Positions 1 to 12,033 of a DNA stretch of 64,000 nt are shown in pieces (position 1 is the first letter of the stretch; each line of letters opens with the position of its first letter). Under the pieces are notes generated by a model. It saw only the letters and a list, made by a program, of their open reading frames with translations, was not told the origin of the DNA and searched no databases. The stretch is from positions 124,001-188,000 of the forward strand of contig BDDD01000571.1 of assembly GCA_001972305.1 (NCBI GenBank), written 5' to 3'. The stretch comes from Cephalotus follicularis (lineage: Eukaryota; Streptophyta; Magnoliopsida; Oxalidales; Cephalotaceae). Both the position numbers and the translations under genes were made by a program.

Positions 1-1837
1 ATCAGGCAGTGGCCTGGGATGTGTCCTTATGCAAAATGGAAGAGTGATCGCTTATGCCTCAAGGAAGTTAAAGCCCCATGAAGAGAATTATCCTACTCAT
101 GACCTTGAGTTAGCTGCAATAGTGTTCTCTTTGCGTAAATAGGGGCATTATCTATATGGTACTAAGTTCGAGGTGTACACCAATCACAAGAGCTTCAAAT
201 ACTTTTTCTCACAAAAGGACTTGAATATGAGACAACGAAGATGGATGGAGTTGCTTAATGACTACAACTGTGAAATACAGTACCATCCAGGCAAGGCTAA
301 TATTGTAGCAGATGCTCTTAGTCGTCGACTAGCTTGCCTAACCATTGCTCATATTCAGACCCGTCCATGGTTAATGGACCAATCCGTGAAGCTCAGAGCC
401 ACGATGGTGACTTACTCAAGCTAGCTTTGAGAGAAGATGGAGGTTTAAAGACGGATTTCTCTGTACAAGGTGACGGATTGATCCGCTTCCGGGGCAGAAT
501 ATGTGTTCCTAACGACAAAGAGCTGAAGGATGAACTGTTATCACAAGCGCATCGCTCCAGTTTCTCCGTACATCTGGGGAGTACCAAGATGTACCGAGAT
601 CTAAAGCTGAGGTATTGGTGAAACAACATGAACAGAGAGATAGCTGAATATGTTGCTTCTTGTTTGACATGCCAACAACTTAAAGCAGAACACCAAAGGC
701 CAGCAGGATTGTTACAGACGTTGCCTGTGGCACAGTGGAAATGGGAACACATAACGATGGATTTTGTGATAGGGCTGCCCGGAATGAGGAATGGCCGTGA
801 TGCTATATGGGTAATCGTCAATCTCTTTACTAAATCTTCTCATTTTCTCTCGATCAAGACGAATTTTTCACTCACACGGCTAGCAAATATGTATATTGCT
901 GAAATTCTGAGACTCCATGGAGTACCGATTAGCGTGGTGTCTGACAGAGACCCTCGTTTTACATCTCGGTTTTGGAGGAAGTTGCAAGAAGCTTTTGGTA
1001 CTCAGCTGAACTTTAGCACAACTTTTCATCCCCAGACTGATGGACAGTCTGAGAGGACCATTTAGACTCTGGAAGACATGATACGGACATGTGTTTTGGA
1101 TTGGGGAGGTAGCTGGGAAGACCATCTACCGTTGATAGAGTTCTTGTACAACAACAGTTTTCACGCCAACATTGGTATGGCACCATTCGAGGCTCTCTAT
1201 GGAAGGAAGTGTAGAACCTCGATCTGTTGGTTCGAAATAGGTGAACAGAGTCTTCTAGGACCCAAGCTTGTGCAAGACACAATTGAGAAGGCAAAAGTTA
1301 TCCGGGAAAGACACTGTACGGTACAAAGCCGACAGAAAAGCTATGCAGACCACCGCAGGCGAGAGTTGGAGTTCGCTATGGGTGATCATGTATTCCTTAA
1401 AGTCTCTCCGACTAAAGGAATTATGAGGTTCGACAAGAAAGGAAAGTTGATCTTTCGGTTTATAGGACCTTTTGAGATCCTTGAGAGAGTGGGCGCTGTT
1501 GCTTATCGACTTGCCTTACCACCCAGCCTGGCGGATGTGCACAATGTGTTTCACGTTTCAATGCTGCGGAAGTACCATCACGACCCTTCTCGCGTTTTAC
1601 GATGGGAGCCACTGGAGTTGAGAACGGATTTGAGTTTTGAAGAGATAGCTATTCAGATTCTCGACCGACGGATCAAGCAGTTGAGGAATAAAACCATTCC
1701 GTTAGTGAAGGTATTATGGCAATACCATGGAGTGGAAAAAGCTACTTGGGAAAGAGAGGATGATATGCAGGCTAAGTATCCCCAGTTGTTCTTATCCTAG
1801 GAAATCTCGGGACGAGATTTCTGTAAAGAGGGGAGGA

Positions 1838-4247
1838 TGTAAGAGCCCTAAATATTATAAAGAATTATTAGTGGGCTTTGTAATTATTTTCCTGTCTTTT
1901 TGGGCTGGACTCGAATTTTATGATGTATTTATTTGGGCCTTAATGGAGCATAATTTGTGAATTTGGGCTAAAGGAATTATGTTATTCTCCTTGGGCTGGA
2001 TTTAATGGTATAATTAGAATTTTGGGCTTGTATGAGGAAAGCTTAATTTGGCCCAAGTGGAGAAGGTTGGCCCAAGCCCAGTAATGGCCTTTCACCCGTT
2101 GGTTTGGTCTAGGAAGTTCCAGACTCTTCCAATGTCTATTATAAAAGGAAAGTAGGACCTGTGAGACACACTTTTCAACCATTTTCTTCACATTTCGTTC
2201 TAGAGAATTCAGAAGAGAAAGAGAGAATGGAAGTGTGGATAAGTGGGGCACTGTCCATGGAGCCCCCATGTCCTCCACACCCCATTGTATAAATTCCCCT
2301 TCCCTGGGAGTATGGTGGTGTGTAAGGAGGAAGAAATTGGCAAGCTAGAAGTGTAGCAGTTCCCAGCTTTAAGGAAAGCCAGGATTTACGAAGAGAGGAG
2401 GAAGCATCTCCGTTTTCAACCTTTACCCAGGTAGGTTGCTCCATGTCCGAGTGCCTACCAACATGTTTGTGTGTTATTGTTTGTCTGTCTGTTGTGTGAA
2501 TTTAATGTTTATTGCCTGTGTACAATTGCTATTGTTGTTTGTTGCATTAGAAAGTAGATTATGATTAATTGTTTAGATGACGCTGTTGAAACATGTGCGC
2601 CATTGTGCATTTGGTAAGTGGTCTATGCGCCGGGCGACATCATCCATGCACCTTGCTACTCGTCATGCCCGCTAGCGTCACCTACAGAGAGGCCGATATG
2701 AAGGATGGGCTCTCCTGACCATGCGTCCGAGCAAGGAGACACGTTGAGCTCCTTGCCAGCGGATGCCTGAATTCCTTCATTTCCAGCATGCACCAAGTAT
2801 GCGTTCAAAGTGCTATTTACAATGCCCGGGGTGACATGCCCGAGGAGATGATTCCCGGGGTGACATGCCCCAGGGGACAATGCCCGGGGTGAAATACGCC
2901 CGAGGAGATGTGATGCCAGGGCAGACATGCCCGAGCTCCTCTGTCAATACCTGGGGAGCCATGTGCCCGAGGTGGTGACGCTAGAGGAGTCGTGCCGGGA
3001 TGCCATGCCAGGAATGTCACGAGCTCGAGTTGACAATGCCTGGGAGGACAGGCGCCGAGGTGACGACGCCAGGGGTAACATATACTATATGCCAACGCCA
3101 GAGGAGACATCCATGGCTCTTCCCTACCATGCTCGCGTTATGATCCTCCTCTACCTTCGTCAAGCATGAGACGACACTAAGTTCTCCCCTACCATGAGCC
3201 AAGTATACATTCTATGCATGCATTTTCCCCTGGAGTTGTCCCCTATATGCCCCTACGTGGAAAGGAAATGGAATATGAGTATGTATATGTTCCCTGTCAT
3301 GACCCCCCTGCATGCATCACGAAGAAGGAAATTGGATGAGTATAGGCATGCGTCCCCGAGCAGGTATTTATGTGATGTTACATGTACTCTTTTATATCCA
3401 TGACATATTAAGGGAAGGAAATAGAATTAGAAAATGGAATGAGAAAGGAAAAGACTTAGATAGATGGTCCTAGGCTGGTGAGCCTAACAGGGGAGAATTT
3501 CGCCGAGCAGGTGAGCCCAAGGGGTGAACTCCGCGAGGCTGGTGATCTCGGGCAAATCCGCCAATGGTGAATCTAAGGGTGAATTCCGCCAGAGCTGGTG
3601 ATCCAAAGGGTGAACCACAGAGCAAGTGAGCAAAGGGCAAATCCCGCTCAGCAGGTGAACCTGGAGGAGAATACCGCGGGCTGGTGAGCCTAAAGGTGAA
3701 CCTTGTACACTGACCAGACCATAGGATGACCGGACTGGACTCCTCTGTTTGTGATATGTATGGTTTGAGTAGAGTAGTCCGAGGACAAAGGATGATAAAG
3801 GTTATGTTATGGATTTTGGACTCATGTATTGTGTTTTATGATATTTTCTCCTCTACTATGTTTTGGTTGTTCCTTTGGTATATGCCTGTGCATGTTGTAA
3901 CCCACACAACCCCCAGGGTTGCTGACCCATTCCTTTGAATGGGCCAGGTAAGGAACAGGAAGTGGAGGCACATCGCAGCAGAATCAAGGCTAAAGATATT
4001 GTAAGTCTCTCCTCGGCAGTACGCTTCATGATCAGGCTTGAAAGAATAAGCATGTATTCATTTTATCTGCTGGTTTGTAGCAGTGTATTCTAAATGTTTT
4101 GAACTGGGTCTGTATATCCACACATTAAATAATTGGTTGATGTTATGAATACTTAAGTTTTAATTTTTTTATAGATAATTTTATGATGACTGTACTGATT
4201 GCCACGTGTTGAGTCGTGGGGCCCAACCCACGGTTCGGGACGTGACA
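1838..4247 (+). repeat. 3' LTR of the Tekay-like element (LTR family A)
   Basis: The LTR starts TGTAAGAGCCCTAAATATTA just after a purine tract and ends CGGTTCGGGACGTGACA, with TG/CA termini. The same ends and internal blocks recur at 12034-14507 and 21834-24072. It holds a TATA-like box at 2140, a GC-rich zone of CCCGAGG/GGTGACATGCC words (about 2640-3200) and a zone of near-32-bp units of the form AGGTGAGCCCAAGGGGTGAA (about 3470-3710). Length is about 2.41 kb. Confidence 0.9.
2140..2148 (+). promoter_or_regulatory. TATA-like box of LTR family A
   Basis: TATAAAAGG lies about 300 bp into the LTR. The same box is at the matching place in the sister LTRs (12335-12343 and, as TATATAAGG, 22115-22123), as expected for the LTR promoter upstream of the R region. 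Confidence 0.6.
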
Positions 4248-5593
4248 GGCACGATACCGAGGAGTGTAGGCAATTGAAGAATCAGATTGAGGACTTGATT
4301 CGAAAGGGGCACCTACGCAAGTATGTAGACAGAGATGTTCCTCAGGGAAGAAGAGAGGAAAAGAGAGAAGAGGCTCCTCGGCAACAGGAGGAGCAGCAGC
4401 AACAGCCCAGGGGTGTTATCCACACCATCTCTGGGGGAGTCGCATCTGATGGCGACCATAAGAGTGCTAGAAAAGCCTATGGGAGGCAATCCCTTGCTGT
4501 GCAGTAAGTTCATCACAGCAAAATGCTGAGAACAGGTGGAGATGAGGAGATGATATCCTTCTCGGAGGCGGACTATGAGGGAGTACGTCTCCCTCACGAT
4601 GATCTAGTGGTGGTAACTCTTCAAGTGGCACTTTTCACTATGAAGAGGATCCTCATTGATAGCGGGAGCTCGGCCGATAACCTGTACAGACATGCATTTG
4701 ATCAGCTGAGGATACCGACCGACCAGCTAAAATCCGTAAAGACCCCACTAGTTGGCTTTCCAGGGGAGATGGTTCATCCTCTGGGATCCATCCGTGGTTG
4801 TAGGCACGGCCCCACGCCAGTCCCAGGTGGAGATGACATTCCTGGTGGTAGATACACCCAGCCCGTACAATGCCATAATTGGGCGACCAGGTCTGAATCT
4901 AATGGAGGCGATAGTGTCCACGAGACACTTGTTAATGAAGTTCCCTACGAGGTTTGGTGTGGGAAAAGCCAGAGGAGATCAACAGGCAGCACGGCAGTGC
5001 TACAAAACTGCCGTTATGGACAAAGGGAAGGACAAGCTACTCCCTATTACAAACGTGGAGCTCAGAGGAGACGCGGAACCCGAGCTTCCACAGCCTGTGG
5101 AGGACGTGATCCAAGTGACCTTAGAAGAGGGCAACACTGAAAGGGTCATCCAGGTTGGCTCACATCTTGGAGAGGTGGAGAAGGGAGAATTAATAACATT
5201 CCTCCAAAATAACAGAGATGTATTTTCCTGGTCGGCAGAGGAGGTCCTTGGGATCAACCCAGATGTCATGGTTGACAAGCTAAGTGTGGATCCAATGAGA
5301 CCTCCAACCAGGCAAAAAAAGAGGAACTTAGCTCCTGAGAGGCAGCAGGCAATAGCCGAGGAGGTGAGCAAGCTATTGCAGGCAGGGTTCATAAGGGAGA
5401 TTGCCAGAGCTTGGAATGCTGAGCATTTGAGAAAATACTACCAATGAGTTTATGTAAGATGTACAAAATTCTGAAGCAATAAAGTTGATTTTTTTTCAAA
5501 AGTTATGTTCAAGATCATTGTTCCAAGTTTACTAAGGACCGGAGGCTTAATGTTCATGTCTTTAAACCTCTGAACAGCCGCCGATCAACTCTT

Positions 5594-6060
5594 TCAACTC
5601 AACAAAGCCTCCTCCAGGGGAGCACTCAAAGCCTCCTCCCGGGGAGCACTCGAAGCCTCCTCCAGAGGAGTCCTTAAAGCCTCATCCAGAGGAGTCCTTA
5701 AAGCCTCCTCCAGGGGAGCACTCAAAGCCTCTCCAGGGGAGCACTCAAAGACTCCTCTAGGGGAGCACTTAAAGCCTCCTCCAGGGGAGCACTCAAAGCC
5801 TCCTCCAGGGGAGCACTCAAAGCCTCCCCAAGGAGCACTTAAAGCCTCCTCTAGGGGAGCACTCAAAGACTCCTCCAGGGGAGCACTCAAAGCCTCCTCC
5901 AAGGGAGCACTCAAAGCCTCCTCCAGGAGAGCACTCAAAGACTCCTCCATAGGAGCACTCAACAAAGCCTCCTCTAGGGGAGCACTCAACAAAGCCTCCT
6001 CTAGGGGAGCACGGAAAGACCCCCCAGGGGGCAGTTCTAGAAAGACTTCCAAGGAAGCAA
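5594..6060. repeat. Minisatellite array in the Tat 3' region
   Basis: About 17 head-to-tail copies of a 24-bp unit close to AAAGCCTCCTCCAGGGGAGC, varying by point changes and short indels. Long open frames across it only reflect that 24 is a multiple of 3. Beyond it (about 6060-6400) is a zone of longer, looser repeats that carry CCATGGGAACTTG-type words. The Tat copy at 50674-60905 has an equivalent array and long-repeat zone at the same place. Confidence 0.85.
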
Positions 6061-6755
6061 TAAGACTCCCCAGGGAGCACACTCTGGTTGGCAATACCAT
6101 GGGAACTTGTTCGACCAGACCTAAAATCGTGTCTTGAAAGGTGAATCCATGGGAACTTGCAACGATCAAGCTCGTCGTACTGAGCACTTTGAAACAAGTG
6201 TCCCTACGAGGACTACAAGATCAGAAGACTTGGTTCATAACATGATGAACCAGACGATATCTTGCTCGGCAAACCCATAGGAACTTGCCCGAGCATACCA
6301 AAAACTTAGTGTACGAATGCAACAGAATTCGTAAAGGCTAAGTCTCTTTGCCTAAGCGCCTTTGAGATAAGGTGTCCTAAGGGGAATATAAAGCTTAGGT
6401 AATTAAGACTAAATATTGTAATGCAACGATTCGATGTCTACCAGTTAACCTAACTTGAAGTCCCCAAGGGGAACAATGGTGCACAAATTGAAGTTCAAGC
6501 CCTGTTACTTGCTTTCAATTATCCTAAGGGAATTGTGCATGCTCGGGAAGAGTTCGAGCACAGCCTACAACGTAACTAGAGCAAGTAAAGCCCGAGGTGA
6601 AAAAGCTTAGTGCTTCGCGAGTACTTGGCGATATTTCAAAGCAAAGTATTAAAGCATACGAAGGAGAGGTGCAAAAATGCTTCTTATCATTAATCAGTAA
6701 AAGAGTTACAATACAAAAAGAAAGAAAAATTACAAGTCAAAACAATAAATCTATC

Positions 6756-9674
6756 CTAGTTCTCATCCCCGGAAGGGATCTCATGCACGACTGGGGGAGG
6801 AGGAGGATCTTCTGGAGTTGGGTCGATAGGCAGAGGAGGAGGATCTTCAGACATTTGCTCAAGAGAAGGATTCACATCCAGGGGATCAACAATAACACCT
6901 TCGGCGGAGACGTCAGCACAGGAATCCTCAGTAAGGACAAGAGAGATAGGCACCGCGGCTGAAGGGTTAGCATCAGCCCCCCAGGCAGGCTCAGTGAGCA
7001 AGACCAGGTCACGACCCTCAGGCGTCCATTCGGGGTCCCAATCGGGGCCTTGTTCTTCACCAAAGGTTTGGAAAGCCCTCTCCTCGGCGTCGTCAGCCCC
7101 CTCAGTGATGAAATCATAGTCATTCACCTGAGGCCCGCAAACAATGGACTCCAGTGGAAGCTCAGGATGAAATTCCACCATGTTTCGACAAGAGTAAAAC
7201 CCCTGGCGAAAAAGAACCGAGGACTTCTTGAAGACCTCTTTGTTGAAGTCCTCCGAAGCCCTGAAGTTCTCCATAACCCCATCCATGGCGTCTTGAAACT
7301 CCCTGGAAGTCTTGTAATCCTCCACAGCCCCGGCCATGGCGTCTTGAAACTCCCTGGACGTCCGGTAGTTCTCCACGGCCCTGTCATGAGCCTCCCGAAA
7401 CTCTAAAGAAGCCTTGAAGTCAAGAATGGCCCTCTCCACGGCAGCTTTGGTCCGGAACTCCTCAAGGTCTTTGTACTCCACAAGCCTCTCGCCGTAGGCC
7501 TTAATCTTTTCCTCAAGGAGGGCGATCCTCTCAGAAGCCGCTGGCCTTATATTTTTTTCCCTCGCCAGATCTTGGAGGGCTCTGTCCTTCTTGGAGGTGA
7601 TGCCCTCTTGGGCCCTGATCTCGTCTTCGAGTTGGGCCCTTAGCACATCCTCCTTCCTCTTGAACTCAGCGTTCTTAGCCCCAAATTGTTCGAGCAAGGT
7701 ACTAACCTGCTCGGTCCTCTCATTCACAAGCTGGGCATAGTTCATGAGCTGAGAAGAGGAAGAATTTGTCAAAAGAAAGCAGGGGATGCGCATATATCAA
7801 AAGATCAAGAAAAAGTTTACTAACCCTGAAGCAGCTCTGGAAGAGATGAGTCCAGAGATGGGGAGTGTCCCAATCCTCTCTCAACTCCACTTCACGGGGG
7901 AAGAGACCAGCCTTGCCCAGGGCGATAGCGACCCCAGATGTCTTCAAATTAACCCCAGCCCTGCCAAGCTTGGTGAGGATTTTGTTGATTTGTTCGATTT
8001 CTTTAGCAGGGAACACGAGGGCAGGATCCTGGGAGCCCTCCTCAACAGGCTCGATCCTTGGTGCATCCCCCTCCTCAATCCTCTACCTCCTCGGTGGATG
8101 GTCAAGTGCCTCAATAGCAGTCCGCTTGCCCAGGGCAATCTCAGCCCTCCTCTCCTCAGTCCTAGCGTTAATGACCACATTGGTCTCTGCCATCTCGTCA
8201 ACCCTGACTGGGGTGCCAACGGCCTCCTCGGTCCCGGCCCCGGTCTCCTTGGCCACCTCAGTCCCGATCCTTGCCTCCTCGGCACTTTTGCGGGCCCTCT
8301 GTTCGGCCGCCTCAGCCCGGGCCCATACCTCCTCAGCTCTCTTCTGAGCATGTTCGTCAGCCCTGGCTCTGCGTTTTGGGCACCTTGCAGGCTCTTTTCT
8401 CGGCCCCGGCAATGGACTTCCTCCTCATGAGGGCCTTTTTCTTCGCTGCGGCCTCTCGCCTCTGCTCCTCGGGGATCTGAGCCTGGACCTGCTCCTGGGC
8501 AGACCTGACAGCATCCAGAGCTGATTCCTGATTTGTCATCGCTGCACAAAGGCGTAGAAGGGTGGTAAGAAGAACATTCAAAGCATAGATAAAGGAAAAC
8601 ACAAAAAAAAATATATGATAATAAATGATCATCCAAAGGAAAGCATAATATGGCTCTCTCCTTGGCCGGTTGCCATGGATTCAGGTCCATCTCGGGCACC
8701 CGTGCTTCTCCCTCTCTCAACTCCCACAGCCGAGGATCCAGGTCTGTCTTGGGCATCCGATCCCCCTTCAATCCTAATCCCCATGGGGATCTCCTCAGCC
8801 AGGTCTAGGCTAGCCCTACGGCCACAAGACATGCTGAGCCCATGGGTTTGCAAGCTTATCTCAGAGACCACCACCAGCACCTCCTCTGGAGTAAGCATCA
8901 GAAGCTTGTCCAGGCCAACCTTCTCTTCCCTACTCAGGGGCACCCTTAGGCTAAGGGCCACGGTGTCCAAGGTATCACTCCACGAGCTCGGCGTGAATCC
9001 AGGAAGGTTCTTGATCAAGAAGTACTTCTCCCTCCAATTTTGACCGACCTGGTGTTCTCGACCAGTAGTTTGTGACGGCCCACACGAGATTTGAAGTAGA
9101 AGCCCCGCTTCTTTGGGGAAGAGGTTATGGTGTGGAATTCCTTAAATATCCCAACAGTGGCTGTCACCCCCGCCTCTAGGCACATGACCAGGAAGCCCAT
9201 GATGAACCCCCATGACTGGGCCTGCAGCATCGAGGGGTGGACCTGGTAGTGTTCGAGGATGGTAATGACGAAGGGAGGCAGAGGAAACCTCAGCCCATGT
9301 TCCAGAGCATCTTGGAACACCACGAAGTTGCCCGGCCAGCACTCTATAACGGCCCTGGGGTTTGCAGGGATTTCAAAATCGAGGCTGCCGGGGATGTAGT
9401 ACTCCTTGACCAGCTCCGCCAGTTTCTTGGGGTCTATCTTTGTCCGGTTAAAGAGGGTCTCAGCAACTTGAACCCCAGCCTCTGTGGCCGCCACGTTGGG
9501 ATTCCCGGCAGAGGAAGCCCCCAACTCCACCTCCATGTCGAGGGGGCGCTCAGCAATAGTGACCCCCGTGGACGCCTGGGCCACCACCTCAGGGCGTCTA
9601 ACAAGCCTCTTGGTCTGTTTGGTCCTGACCATGGTGCTTTCAGAGAGAGAGGAAGACAAAGTCGAAGTGGACAT
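6756..9674 (-). mobile_element. Antisense extra ORF of the left Tat element
   Basis: The minus strand codes for a protein of the type annotated as 'putative gypsy type transposon' in plant genomes. It begins near 9674 (MVRTKQTKRLVRRPE after a serine-rich start). A conserved domain follows (about 9450-9000: AELVKEYYIPGSLDFEIP, FPLPPFVITILEHYQVHPSMLQAQSW), then a second conserved block (about 8990-8700) and a long charged coiled-coil-like tail (about 7790-6756, rich in E, K, R). It runs opposite to gag-pol and lies between pol and the 3' LTR, a known arrangement for the extra ORF of some Tat elements. The role is unknown. It is a fossil with several breaks. Confidence 0.7.
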
Positions 9675-10147
9675 GGAGATACTTTGTTAAGTAAAAGGGA
9701 TTGCGAATGCGTAAAGAACATCCTCAGAATGGAAGAGGGGTATTTAAAGGCACTGGGAATGAATCCAGACCATAAATCCTGATTGATCTTAACGGTGGAG
9801 ATCCTCCTGCCAGATCAGGAGCACGGACATCGAAGCGTCAGGCGATCAAAATTCCTAATTTACGGCACAATGATGGATATTAATTGAAGGGGTATGGCGC
9901 GAAATGACATTTGTCACATCATATCTTATCAGCAATTGGTTTGGGCCATAAGGTTGGGCCCACGTGTATGTTGAATTGGGTGCATCTACAAACGATCAAG
10001 CCCGACTCGGGTCCATGCAAGCCTTTTTTACCTCTTCCCAGGTCAGTTTGTATCCAGCCCTGCTAGGGAACTCTGCCCGGGCAAGAACTCTCAACTCTGC
10101 TCCTCCTCCTCTGCCAAGGCCAGAGAAGAAGGACTAAGGGGGGCATA

Positions 10148-10707
10148 TGATGTGAAGAATTTTCTATTTAAAGCATAATGCCACGTGCCCTTAGGAGAAG
10201 ATGTCAGATGTCTTTTTCAGGCCTGGACACGTGGCTCGGCGTTATAATTTGAATGGCATTAATGTGCCGTGATCCTCGGGTGCTGTCAGCCCATGATCAG
10301 AGATGTGCGCATGCACAACACCACGTCTTACAAGGAAGGAGAACCAAATCCGGTGGAGATCAGGGGGAATGCCAGAGGAGCCCGGGCATTTTCCTTAGGG
10401 GCAACTGTCAACTCCGATTTCCACGCTCAACAGTTACATTCAAGGTCTATAAATACTAAAAACGGCGACATTACACAGGTCAGCTACTTTAGCACTCAAA
10501 AGAACCTAGCATTATTTATGCAATTACTAACTTGAGCATTGGAGTTTCCTCGAGAGAACAACCTCCTGGACCGTCTACCTTTTTGCTCTTATTGTGCAGG
10601 GATCGTCAACCACGAAAATACCTTTCTCGGATAGATTCCAGCGTTTCCATTACAAATCAAAGCCCTCCACGTAGGGCACCGTTGAAGGAAGGTTTTCTGA
10701 ATCAACA
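10148..10707 (+). repeat. 3' LTR of the left Tat element
   Basis: The LTR starts TGATGTGAAGAATTTTCT right after a purine run (AAGGGGGGCATA) and ends TTTTCTGAATCAACA. In the same orientation the LTRs of the Tat copy at 50674-60905 start TGATATGGAAA and end in ATCAACA, so the two are diverged members of one group. The flank on the right begins TATAT. The partner flank is off the window, so the duplication cannot be confirmed. Length is 560 bp. Confidence 0.7.
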
Positions 10708-11017
10708 TATATTAACATATTTTATAACCACACGTGTTACTACATGGTATGCAGTGTTATGTGAAGTTAACATTGTAACCACATATTATCTCATTTGGCA
10801 TACAACTATCTTGAGGTGGTATGTTATGTTTTGATTAATTATGACAATTTTAACCTTATATTTGCATCATTTACTCATCTCAATCTCCTGGTTCTAGCTT
10901 CATTATTTTTTTGCTTCAATTTTTTTGTGTGCAACTATTGCATTTCATATATATATATATATATATAAGGTTTAACCTATATTCAAAGTCAATACACATA
11001 ACTTAGATGCATAGTAA
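10708..11017. other. AT-rich gap between the Tat LTR and the hAT
   Basis: About 310 bp with no coding signal. It holds a (TA)n microsatellite at about 10947-10968. Confidence 0.6.
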
Positions 11018-11990
11018 CTTTAATTTAGAGGAGGGCATGGGTATATTCGACTAACCGATCTGGACCAGATAGGCCAAAAAAAAAACTAAATCTAGGACCA
11101 ACCCGTGGGATTAACGGACAAGCCGATCCTTTAACCGGACTGCACCAGAGTAGGATTGGACCGAAGGGTCCGGCCCGCTCCAGTTAAGAGGGTCAATCCC
11201 TTTAAAGTGGCTAGTGGCTCACTTTAAGCATGTTGGGCCCATGCCTATCATGGGCCCCATATGCTGTTTTGTAGCAAAGGCTGTGTAGTCCTTGCCACAA
11301 AACGCCAAAACAATGGCCACAAAGTAGCCGTTGGTGCACTAAAGAAAAAAAAAAAAGGGCTAATTTTTTAGCCTACAAATACACACCACCAAACTTCATT
11401 TTTTTCAATTAAAACTTCAAACATAACTCACATTTCTTCAATTCTCTTTAATCTGCTATAGTTATATTTGTTGTTTAAAATTGTTTTAGCATACTGTTAC
11501 TTAATTATCATAAAACATTAAGATGTCGGGATCTCACTCACAATCCGACAGTGTATTAGGATCAGGAAAACAATCAAGAAAGCTTTCGTAGAAATTTTTT
11601 GATGATGATGTTAATATTCTGCAATTTCAAATCAAATCTACATATCCGAACTAAAATCAGGACGATGACGAGACCCAACTACCAGAGACCGAATTTCAGG
11701 TTGAAACGTTCATAAATGACGATCTAGTACACGACAATATCGATTTGAAAGTCAACATGAACGACGATGACACACCATCTGATCCTGCTACTCCAGCCCA
11801 AGCGGGCCAATCATTACAAAAAAACAGGGCAACGACGAGAGCACATGGCGAGGGCAACGACGAGGGCATATAATGCCCTCACCGTTGGCCATTTTAATTT
11901 TTTTTTAATTAGAAAGAAACGGCGAGGGCACTATTGCCCTCGCCATGCCCTCGCCCTTTTCTAACCCTATAACTACCCGACACTTTCTTT

Positions 11991-12021
<31 letters not shown>

Positions 12022-12033
12022 TTTCTCCCTCCC

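Larger units (their letters stand above)
1..4247 (+). mobile_element. Tekay-like chromovirus (Ty3/gypsy), 3' part with 3' LTR
   Basis: The left edge cuts an LTR retrotransposon. Parts seen in order: the end of RNase H (about 1-330, with the SRRLA-type end of that domain); integrase (about 480-1300) with a CxxC zinc-binding part, a core containing DFVIGLP and HPQTDGQSERT, and a GPF/Y module (FRFIGPFEILERVG, HNVFHVSMLRKY); and a C-terminal chromodomain (about 1620-1800, ATWEREDDM and YPQLF). A purine tract (about 1824-1837) precedes the 3' LTR. A chromodomain after integrase marks the chromovirus clade, and the long LTR fits Tekay/Del. The coding part is a fossil with about three breaks in this window. 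It sits in the gag region of the Tat element at 4248-10707. The 5' half is off the window, so LTR divergence cannot be used for age. Confidence 0.88.
4248..10707 (+). mobile_element. Tat-lineage Ty3/gypsy element, right-hand remainder
   Basis: This element was split by the Tekay insertion at 4247/4248; its left part lies beyond the window. Parts seen: the gag end with the HDTEEC zinc-knuckle-like motif and the phrase KGHLRKYVDRD (about 4248-4510), aspartic protease with DSGSS (about 4650), a short pol remnant, a tandem array (5594-6030), an antisense extra ORF (6756-9674, minus) and a 3' LTR (10148-10707). The gag and protease words match those of the full Tat copy at 50674-60905, and the part order is the same. 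It is a fossil and holds too little pol to be autonomous. Confidence 0.8.

Noticed and set aside
5594-6060. Possible CRISPR-like array
   Set aside because: The units are contiguous with no distinct spacers, and the setting is a plant retrotransposon.
5594-6187. Long minus-strand open frame coding LSAPLEEA-type repeats
   Set aside because: It reads through a 24-bp minisatellite, which stays open in several frames for purely arithmetic reasons. It lies in the non-coding 3' region of a Tat fossil.
7786-8430. Plus-strand open frames of 160-214 codons
   Set aside because: Shadows of the antisense Tat ORF on the minus strand, which has the conserved blocks.
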